A stretch of DNA of 5,489 nucleotides from CAMCXT01 sp046302715 (GTDB lineage Bacteria; Bacteroidota; Bacteroidia; M30B66). The stretch covers positions 1-5,489 of the forward strand of contig JBKCHQ010000204.1 of NCBI GenBank assembly GCA_046302715.1, in the 5' to 3' direction. Under the pieces are notes generated by a model that searched no databases, was not told the DNA's origin, and saw only the letters and a list, made by a program, of their open reading frames with translations. The position numbers and the translations under genes were made by a program. Shown here piece by piece: positions 1-5,489 of the stretch. How positions within the stretch are numbered: position 1 is the first letter of the stretch; the number at the start of each line of letters is the position of its first letter.

Positions 1-679
1 ATTTAAATGGCGCCAACAGAACTTTGTTTAGGGGTGGATAAGGAATCAGCTTAAACACTACTTCGGTAATGATGCCAAGCGTACCTTCGCTGCCACTCAT
101 GAGTTGCGTTAGATTGTAGCCGGTTGAATTTTTTAATACACGCGCTCCGGTACGCATGATGGTTCCATCTGCCAGCACAACTTCGAGATCGAGCACATAA
201 TCGCGGGTTACGCCATACTTCACGGCACGTGGACCGCCCGAATTATGCGCCAGGTTGCCGCCAATAAAGCAGGAACCGCGACTCGAAGGATCGGGCGGAT
301 AGTACAAGCCTTTTTCGATAACCGCTTCCTGAAAAACCTGGGTAATAACGCCCGGTTGAACGCGCGCTTGCAGATTTTGTTCATCAATTTCGACGATGCG
401 GTGAAACCGATGCATCCTTATAACCAAGCCGCCTTTTACCGGTAATGCTCCTCCGCTAAGTCCGGTTCCCCCACCGCGGGTGGTCACTGGAATTTTTTCG
501 GCATTACAGTATTTTAAAAGCCTACTAATTTCTTCGGTATTTGCCGGAGCAACAACCCACTCGGGAGGATATTTCAAATCTTCGGTTTCGTCATGTCCAT
601 TGGCTAAACGGGTATCGTCGTCGGTCCATACGAAATCGCTGCCACACACCGAGCAATAAAAATCTTTGTGTTTATTCAT
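1..679 (-). CDS. FAD-linked oxidase, GlcD/DLD type (D-lactate/glycolate dehydrogenase-like), N-terminal part, cut by window edge
   Basis: Reading from the ATG at 679 gives 226 uninterrupted residues to the left edge, about half of the usual 460-490 residues of GlcD/D-lactate dehydrogenase-type flavoproteins. It covers the FAD-binding-4 (PCMH-type) domain: HDETEDL near residue 29, PPEWVVAP near 38, the nucleotide loop TRGGGTGLSGGALP at about 67-80, VQPGV near 107, YPPDPSSRGSCFIGGNLAHN at about 126-145, then KYGVTRDYVLDLEVVLADG and GSEGTLGIITEVVFKLIP near the end. The family oxidises 2-hydroxy acids such as D-lactate or glycolate and passes electrons to quinone or another acceptor; the substrate cannot be read from this half. 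The cap domain lies outside the window. An in-frame TAA at 725-727 bounds the frame; a GTG at 700 is the alternative start, but ATG 679 gives a family-like N-terminus. No clear promoter or Shine-Dalgarno site is visible, so readthrough from the kinase 96 bases upstream is possible. Confidence 0.9.
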   Translation of the reverse strand, partial: MNKHKDFYCSVCGSDFVWTDDDTRLANGHDETEDLKYPPEWVVAPANTEEISRLLKYCNAEKIPVTTRGGGTGLSGGALPVKGGLVIRMHRFHRIVEIDEQNLQARVQPGVITQVFQEAVIEKGLYYPPDPSSRGSCFIGGNLAHNSGGPRAVKYGVTRDYVLDLEVVLADGTIMRTGARVLKNSTGYNLTQLMSGSEGTLGIITEVVFKLIPYPPLNKVLLAPFK

Positions 680-731
680 TAAGCCCAATCTCAATTGCAC
701 TAAAATAATGCATTGAAACTGTAATTACCTA

Positions 732-745
732 GGTTTCGAAAAACC
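732..745 (-). other. Small hairpin between the kinase and oxidase genes
   Basis: A perfect 5-base-pair stem (GGTTT/AAACC) closes a four-base loop, which reads TTCG on the transcribed minus strand, 31 bases past the kinase stop codon. UUCG loops are unusually stable in RNA, so it could be a 3'-end or processing structure. No run of U follows it, so it is not a canonical intrinsic terminator, and a 5-bp stem may be chance. Confidence 0.2.
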
Positions 746-775
746 GTCTGTTAACAATGTTATAAGCAATTCGAA

Positions 776-3700
776 TTATATAGCATTCTGTTCTTCGGTA
801 TATCGAATAAACCGTTCCAGATATGTTACGAGTCTTTTATGTGCCTTGGCTGCAAGCGGGAAATTGTTTTTCTTGATGGCATTTTCAAATTCGCGCGCCA
901 ATTTAAGTCCTTCGTGCATTTTAAGGCTGCCAAGCGAACCTGCAAGGTTGTGAATCAGCTCGGCAAATTGCTTGTAATTTTTGGATTTCATCATGCCCTC
1001 CATTTTTTTGAGGTCACCCGGAACTCTTTCAACCATTAGTTTAATAAGCTTTGTCTTGGCATCCTGACCAAATTCCTGGGCTATTTCATCAAATAAAAAA
1101 TCAAATTGGTCGCTACCGCTGGTTGAATCCAATGTTGGTTGTGGCACCTGTCCAATTCCGCGCTCAATCATATACGCTACCGAATTCACCAATTCAGCTT
1201 CAGAATAAGGTTTTGTGATATAGTCGTTCATTCCCGTTTCAAGACACATATTCCGCTCAGAAGCCAAAGCATGTGCAGAACAGCCGATGATTGGTGTTGT
1301 TAATTTAAGTTTATTTCTGATCTGTATTGTTGTCTGTAATCCATCCATAATGGGCATTTGAATATCCATTAAAATCAAGTCATATGGATTGCTTTTGGCA
1401 AGCATTGCAAGGGCAATTTTTCCATTGCCGGCAATCTCAACACTGCCCTTCCGCCGTTCAATATAGGTTTTAGCAAGTATCTGATTGTGCTCGTTGTCTT
1501 CGACTAAAAGAATTTTTTTTCCTTCGAGTGAATGTATAATCGATGTTTTAGGTTTAACAATGGCTTTATCCACATCGTCGGGATTAACAAATATGTAAGT
1601 TAAATCGACGGTAAATTCCGAACCTTTACCCGGCGTACTTTTAACATCGAGTTTTCCGTGATGCAGTTCAACAAGCGATTTTACAATATTGAGTCCCAGG
1701 CCCGTGCCACCATAAATTCGTGTTGTGTAATCTTCGGCCTGGCTAAATCGCTCGAAGATTTTCTTTAGTTTACTCTTATCGATTCCAATGCCACTATCGA
1801 TGACCGAAAATGAAATTGTGCTCCGTTGTTCGTTTCGCAATTTCTCAACAATACGGAGTTCGATGAAGCCTTCTGAGGTAAACTTGATAGCATTGGAAAT
1901 TAAGTTGGTAAGAATCTGCGATAGCCGAGTTTCGTCGCCAATTATCAGCATGGGAATTTCGTTATCGTAACTCAGAATGAGCTTTATGTTTTTTGACCTC
2001 GCCTTTGCCGTATGCATCTGAATTACCTGTTTGGCGAGATTCTCTAAGCTAAACTCGCGTTTTTCGAGTTCCAGCTTTCCGCTTTCCATCTTAGAAATAT
2101 CGAGAATATCGTTAATTATCACACTCAGATTTTTTAAAGCGGAAGTAATGATCTGGATATGGTTGCGTTGTTGCGTGTTTAATTCGGTTTCGCCTAATAA
2201 ATTCGTAAAACCGATTATGGCGTTCAGTGGCGTTCGGATTTCGTGGCTCATATTTGCCAGAAAATCGTCCTTCGCTTTCGCCTTTTCCATCTCAATGCGC
2301 GATTCAATAAGTTTATTCTGCAGCTCTTCGCTTTGGGTAATGTCTGTTGCAGTTCCATAAATAAGATTGCCTTCCGGATTTAACGAGGCGTTCCATCGCA
2401 TCAAAACAATGCCTTTATCTTTTTTTACAAAACGAACCACAAAGTTTAGTGGTTTTCTGTTTAAGGGAAACTTTAAAATTTCGTTCGTGATTTTTTCCAG
2501 GTCTTCGGGTAAAATAAAGCGATAGATTAGGGTATGAATCAGTTCTTTCTCGGCGTAGCCGAGCAAATCCTCGAACGACTTACTGACTTTAATTAACTGA
2601 CCGTCTAAATTGATTATGCACTTTAATTCTACCGAAAGGCGAAAGAAATTAAGCAGCTCCTGCTCCTGCTCTTTCAGCTGCGTGATGTCGTTGCGGATGG
2701 ATATAAATTGATAAGGCTTGTTGTTTTCATCCATAAACGGTACTATAGTGGTATCGACCCAGTAAGTGGTTCCGTCCTTGGCTTTATTTCTGATTTCGCC
2801 ATGCCATTTTTTTCCGGCAAGAAGACAAGCCCACAGGTTTTCAAAAAACGACTTTGGATGAAAGCCCGAGTTAATGATGCGGTGATTTTGCCCAATTAAA
2901 TCTGCAGCAGAGTATTTAGAAATTTCGCAAAAACGCTCGTTAACATAGGTTATTTTACCCTCGCCATCGGTTACCGCTAAAATACTATGAGAATCTATTG
3001 CGTCTTTATAAATATTAAGATGCGAGGCTAAACGGTTATTGGCCTCGTTTGACTTTATCGAATAAATGAATGCCGATGCCAAAGAAATGATTGGCTCAAG
3101 AAAATGGATATCTTCCTGGCTGTAGCCCCCTATCTTATTTCCTAACCCAAGCATTCCTATTAGGTTGTTTTCTTTGTCGTATAATGGAATTCCGAGGTAA
3201 TCATTCAATGGGGAATGGCCATGCGGAAGCCCTCCACGTTTCGTGTCGTTTACCGGGTCATTCGAAATTACCGGCTCGCCGGTTTTTATAGTGTAGCCGA
3301 AAAGCGTGTTCAGGTTGGTAAATTCCATTCCATCTTGCTCATTATTCTGATATTGGTTACTGGTCTCCTCATCCCAAGAAGCATCTGTTATTGCGTATAT
3401 TTTCAAGTAGGGCTTCCCATCGCGGAGCAAGGTTTCTCCAATAAAGCCATATTCGCTGTTGGTGATATAAAGCATTTTGGCCAGCATTTTTTTGAATAAT
3501 GAATTCTTGTCGCTGTTAGGAGCCACGAACTCCCGATTGATTTCAGAAAGCGCTTTTAGGAGATTCTGATTCGACTCAAATTCCAGATTTCGACGCGATA
3601 ATTTCAAGAATTCAGATACCGAGTGGGCAAGCAACTCGATTGACTTTATCTCCATATCGCTCAACAATACCTGTTGTTCATTATCGATAAGTAGAAAATA

Positions 3701-4036
3701 ATCAGAATCCTTAACCGGAAAAGAGGATATTTGCCTTCCCTTTACGGTGTGATTTAGATAGGAGAATTCCGGTGCTCCAATTATTGCGCGCTTTTTACCC
3801 ATGCGCAAGCCTACAACACTATCTTCAAATACCTTTTTTAAGTGTTTGTTGATGGCATCATCCCACGGATACGAAAGGAAAAGACAACTGCTAATGGTTT
3901 CGTCTGTTTTTTTTATGATGAATACATTCGAAAACGCATAGGCAGCTTTGAGATGATTAACTATATTAGTAAAGAATGCCTCGGCCAATTCATCCAGTTC
4001 CAGTCTACCTGCAACCGGTTCAAAGTCGCTTTTCAT
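776..4036 (-). CDS. Hybrid sensor histidine kinase: GAF-like, GAF, PAS, PAS, HisKA, HATPase_c, REC, Hpt
   Basis: This is a 1086-residue multistep phosphorelay kinase. From the chosen ATG, residues about 5-150 form a divergent GAF-like region and 160-330 a GAF domain (YLGIPLYDKENNLIGMLGLG). PAS domains follow at 340-455 (GQNHRIINSGFHP, WHGEIRNKAKDG) and 463-570. The HisKA domain has FLANMSHEIRTPLNAI with phosphoacceptor His598. The ATPase domain shows the N box (NLISNAIKFT), DSGIGID, FERFSQ and GGTGLGL. REC (840-955) has acidic Asp847, phosphoacceptor Asp891 (LMDIQMPIMDG), Ser920 and Lys942. The Hpt domain (989-1086) has His1029 in HNLAGSLGSL. All catalytic residues are present. It has no membrane span in this form, so it is probably a cytoplasmic sensor; its ligand and final response regulator are unknown, as no regulator gene is nearby. 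The ATG at 4036 was chosen because a TAnnTTTG element lies 26 bases upstream. Starting at ATG 4159 would add 41 residues, including a hydrophobic stretch. Confidence 0.93.
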   Translation of the reverse strand: MKSDFEPVAGRLELDELAEAFFTNIVNHLKAAYAFSNVFIIKKTDETISSCLFLSYPWDDAINKHLKKVFEDSVVGLRMGKKRAIIGAPEFSYLNHTVKGRQISSFPVKDSDYFLLIDNEQQVLLSDMEIKSIELLAHSVSEFLKLSRRNLEFESNQNLLKALSEINREFVAPNSDKNSLFKKMLAKMLYITNSEYGFIGETLLRDGKPYLKIYAITDASWDEETSNQYQNNEQDGMEFTNLNTLFGYTIKTGEPVISNDPVNDTKRGGLPHGHSPLNDYLGIPLYDKENNLIGMLGLGNKIGGYSQEDIHFLEPIISLASAFIYSIKSNEANNRLASHLNIYKDAIDSHSILAVTDGEGKITYVNERFCEISKYSAADLIGQNHRIINSGFHPKSFFENLWACLLAGKKWHGEIRNKAKDGTTYWVDTTIVPFMDENNKPYQFISIRNDITQLKEQEQELLNFFRLSVELKCIINLDGQLIKVSKSFEDLLGYAEKELIHTLIYRFILPEDLEKITNEILKFPLNRKPLNFVVRFVKKDKGIVLMRWNASLNPEGNLIYGTATDITQSEELQNKLIESRIEMEKAKAKDDFLANMSHEIRTPLNAIIGFTNLLGETELNTQQRNHIQIITSALKNLSVIINDILDISKMESGKLELEKREFSLENLAKQVIQMHTAKARSKNIKLILSYDNEIPMLIIGDETRLSQILTNLISNAIKFTSEGFIELRIVEKLRNEQRSTISFSVIDSGIGIDKSKLKKIFERFSQAEDYTTRIYGGTGLGLNIVKSLVELHHGKLDVKSTPGKGSEFTVDLTYIFVNPDDVDKAIVKPKTSIIHSLEGKKILLVEDNEHNQILAKTYIERRKGSVEIAGNGKIALAMLAKSNPYDLILMDIQMPIMDGLQTTIQIRNKLKLTTPIIGCSAHALASERNMCLETGMNDYITKPYSEAELVNSVAYMIERGIGQVPQPTLDSTSGSDQFDFLFDEIAQEFGQDAKTKLIKLMVERVPGDLKKMEGMMKSKNYKQFAELIHNLAGSLGSLKMHEGLKLAREFENAIKKNNFPLAAKAHKRLVTYLERFIRYTEEQNAI

Positions 4037-4061
4037 TTTATAAATGATATAATATGTACAC

Positions 4062-4069
4062 CAAATGTA
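4062..4069 (-). promoter_or_regulatory. Bacteroidota-type -7 promoter element upstream of the hybrid kinase
   Basis: The minus strand reads TACATTTG, a perfect match to the TAnnTTTG -7 consensus used by the Bacteroidota primary sigma factor. It sits in a very AT-rich spacer, and its distance to the ATG at 4036 would leave a leader of roughly 20 bases. The expected -33 TTG/TTTG is not clear; only T-rich sequence (TTTATTC) is found about 19 bases upstream. If used, this promoter lies inside the reading frame that begins at 4159 and argues for the downstream start. The rest of the 4037-4192 spacer shows no terminator hairpin or other gene. Confidence 0.5.
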
Positions 4070-4192
4070 GTAAATAAAATACAATAAGAATAAAAATAAA
4101 ATATCTTTACTATAAGTATGGCGCACCCTTTTGATGCTGATAGCTAAACACGATGCCATTGTTTAAAGACTTTTTGTATTTCAATTCCTAAT

Positions 4193-4775
4193 TCAGCAGG
4201 TATGGAATACCGCCTTGTTATTCAGTTCAATTCCCAATCCGCTTTGCCTCGGTTTTTCAATTACACCCGAATTTATTTGGAGTCCTTTCTCCAGATCTTC
4301 GCTAAGCAAGAGTGGGCCATCCATGTCCACAAAATCAAGCTGCGATAAATAATGAGCTATTGCCGCACTGCCGATGCTGCAATCGTTCATGCAGCCCATC
4401 ATATCTTGCAAACCTTGCGCACGCGCTTCTTTTAACATCCGAAGTGCCGGTGTTATGGCCGCCGCAATTGGTTAGTTTAATATTGATGCCAAGAAAACGA
4501 CCTGCACAAGTTGCCACATCGCTTTCCGAAACACAGCTTTCGTCGGCAAACAAGGGGATCGACGATGCGGGGTATAGATCAGGCATCAAATGTTCATCTC
4601 CGGGTTTAAATGGTTGCTAAATCAATTCAATCGAAAATGCATCAAGCTGCTCGAAGCGTAATAATGCAGTTGGTGTGTTCCAGCCACCGTTCGCATCCAC
4701 ACGAAAGGGAACATTACTTTCATACCGTAAAGCACGAACTAGTTCCAAATCATTTTCTTGCCCCACCTTAATCTT
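4193..4775 (-). pseudogene. Dipeptide epimerase (L-Ala-D/L-Glu epimerase-like, enolase superfamily), 5'-truncated and broken
   Basis: The family epimerises dipeptides such as murein-derived L-Ala-Glu. Here only the barrel domain, about 194 residues, survives from a usual 320-370. In order it shows KIKVG (catalytic KxK), RVDANGGW (first metal ligand), SIELI-stop-QPF, PLFADES (third metal ligand), NIKLTNCGG (segment with the opposing lysine), then GCMNDCSIG, DMDGPLLLSED and SGLGIEL at the C-terminus. There are three lesions. The N-terminal capping domain is replaced by a histidine-kinase remnant. A TAG at 4617-4619 takes the place of the Glu of the conserved EQP motif, the second metal ligand. 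One extra C near 4457-4458 shifts the frame between CGG and ITPALRMLKEA. The terminal stop is TGA at 4193-4195. The protein cannot be active as written. The epimerase assignment is firm; the exact dipeptide specificity is not known. Confidence 0.87.
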
Positions 4776-4790
4776 TTAAATCGGCCATGG
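4765..4790 (-). other. Fusion junction between kinase H-box remnant and epimerase remnant
   Basis: On the minus strand, kinase-like SHEISYPLNAMADL runs in one frame to about 4776 and then hits TAA at 4768-4770. Epimerase-like KIKVGQENDLEL begins in another frame at 4775. No repeat, insertion-sequence end or target duplication is visible at the join, so a simple deletion or illegitimate recombination that removed the kinase 3' part and the epimerase 5' part fits best. The exact breakpoint within this stretch cannot be placed from one sequence. Confidence 0.65.
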
Positions 4791-5489
4791 CGTTAAGTGG
4801 GTAGCTAATTTCATGACTGGTAAGCGCAATAAGCCCATTGTTGGCAGGAGCTTCGCTTTTTATTGGTTTATGATTGCTGGCTTCTAAGAAGTTAACAGGT
4901 TCTGAAAATGCATAAATGAGGTTTTTTTTGGGATTAATTTCGGCCTGCAACTTTAGGGTAATATAGGTGCTATTTTTTAAGGTAGCGCTTGGTGGCCGAT
5001 AGGAATTTCTTTTTACGGGTACTGAAAAATTGCACTTCCATCATTTCCGATACATTATTGGGCTGCATAAAGCGATAAAAAGGTATCTACGTAAACTCAG
5101 TTTCGTCATAGCCCAGCAATTGAATAAAGGATAGACTTACTTTAACGAAATACCCATCTAAATTGGCCACGCACAACAAGGGACCCTCCAAATCGAAATA
5201 GGTTTCAAGTGAGAGTTCGGCATTCCTTTTTACTTCCGGATGAAGAAACACAAAAGCAAACTTTGTTTTAGGGTGGGTAATCAGATGATGAATTCGACTA
5301 CCCAGCGTGAAAAATATTTCATACATGCCCTTCCCCAAGTCAAGCTCCAAATCACCCTCCCAACAGGCATCGCCTCCAATTTTTGTTAAGCTAAATGGCT
5401 CACTTTGGGATTTTGTGTCGTTGATCTGTATTGTTTTTCCGAAGGAAAGTTCTTGTTCTGTAAACCCTGTTATTTCAATAAATTTTGAA
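4776..5489 (-). pseudogene. PAS-PAS-histidine kinase remnant, broken and truncated in the H-box
   Basis: The frame is open from the right edge (codon at 5488) to a TAG at 5087-5089. It begins mid-PAS with KFIEITGFTEQEL, continues through ACWEGDLELD, and enters a second PAS with VANLDGYFVKVSLSF and IQLLGYDETEF. Past the TAG the same frame continues as IPFYRFMQPNN until a stop at 4970-4972. Removing one base from the A6 run at 4973-4978 restores KNSTYITLKLQAEINPKKNL, IYAFSEPVN and finally LTSHEISYPLNAM. That last piece is an H-box with the phosphoacceptor His kept but RTPLN changed to SYPLN. No dimerisation helix 2, ATPase, REC or Hpt follows, so it cannot be a kinase. The domain order and residues match the intact kinase at 776-4036, suggesting an old paralogue. 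The 5' part lies outside the window. Confidence 0.8.

Noticed and set aside
680..775. A separate promoter for the FAD oxidase gene
   Set aside because: The best candidate, TAACATTG at 755-762 on the minus strand, has one mismatch to TAnnTTTG and no correctly spaced -33 element, so it is not strong enough to list.
2031..2360. Plus-strand open frame of 109 codons opposite the HisKA region
   Set aside because: It is antisense to the most conserved part of an intact kinase gene, has low-complexity Ser/Phe/Arg-rich translation with no recognisable motif, and no promoter or start signal of its own.
776..4159. Direct repeats of the type CTTCGGT scattered through the window
   Set aside because: They correspond to Thr-Glu or Pro-Glu codons (ACC GAA and similar) on the minus strand at irregular spacing, so they reflect codon use rather than a repeat family.
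4312..4620. Plus-strand open frame of about 100 codons opposite the epimerase remnant
   Set aside because: The minus strand here clearly encodes epimerase motifs in two frames; the plus-strand frame shows no family features and ends where the pseudogene stop codon lies, so it is a shadow.
4617..5089. Reading the two internal TAG codons as recoded sense codons (alternative genetic code)
   Set aside because: The same locus also has two frameshifts and a truncating fusion, which recoding would not explain, and the long intact kinase beside it contains no in-frame TAG. Gene decay is the simpler reading.
4193..5489. A functional new fusion protein combining PAS sensing and epimerase domains
   Set aside because: The two parts are in different frames, each carries its own stop and frameshift, the kinase lacks its ATPase and the epimerase lacks its capping domain and a metal ligand.

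Overview
The window looks chromosomal and most likely comes from a Bacteroidota bacterium. The reasons are moderate, AT-leaning composition, a perfect TAnnTTTG -7 promoter element upstream of the main gene, no convincing Shine-Dalgarno sites, and protein sequences (HDETEDL-type FAD-binding oxidase, long GAF/PAS hybrid kinase, dipeptide epimerase) that resemble that phylum. This assignment is inference from pattern recognition; no search was run. Every gene and gene remnant lies on the minus strand.

Reading in the direction of transcription (high to low coordinates), 5489-4776 holds a decayed fragment of a PAS-PAS-histidine kinase that enters from outside the window and stops inside its H-box. 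It is joined directly to 4775-4193, the C-terminal half of a dipeptide (L-Ala-D/L-Glu-type) epimerase that has lost its N-terminal domain. Together they carry two in-frame TAG stops, two single-base frameshifts and the fusion itself, so this whole 1.3 kb is a chimeric pseudogene. A 156-base AT-rich spacer (4192-4037) carries the likely promoter of the next gene. The centre (4036-776) is one intact hybrid sensor kinase with the architecture GAF-like, GAF, PAS, PAS, HisKA, HATPase_c, REC, Hpt; all the usual phosphorelay residues are present. After a 96-base spacer, 679-1 is the N-terminal half of an FAD-linked GlcD/DLD-type oxidase that runs off the left edge.

The intact kinase and the broken kinase share PAS-PAS-HisKA order and recognisable sequence (INLDGQLIKV versus ANLDGYFVKV; LNPEGNLIYG versus INPKKNLIYA). 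They therefore look like old tandem paralogues, one maintained and one in decay. The kinase has no response regulator or output gene beside it here, so its target is unknown, and nothing in the sequence ties it functionally to the oxidase. The window shows no tRNA, rRNA, CRISPR array, insertion sequence or long repeat. I found no previously undescribed system; the most notable structure is the kinase-epimerase chimera.
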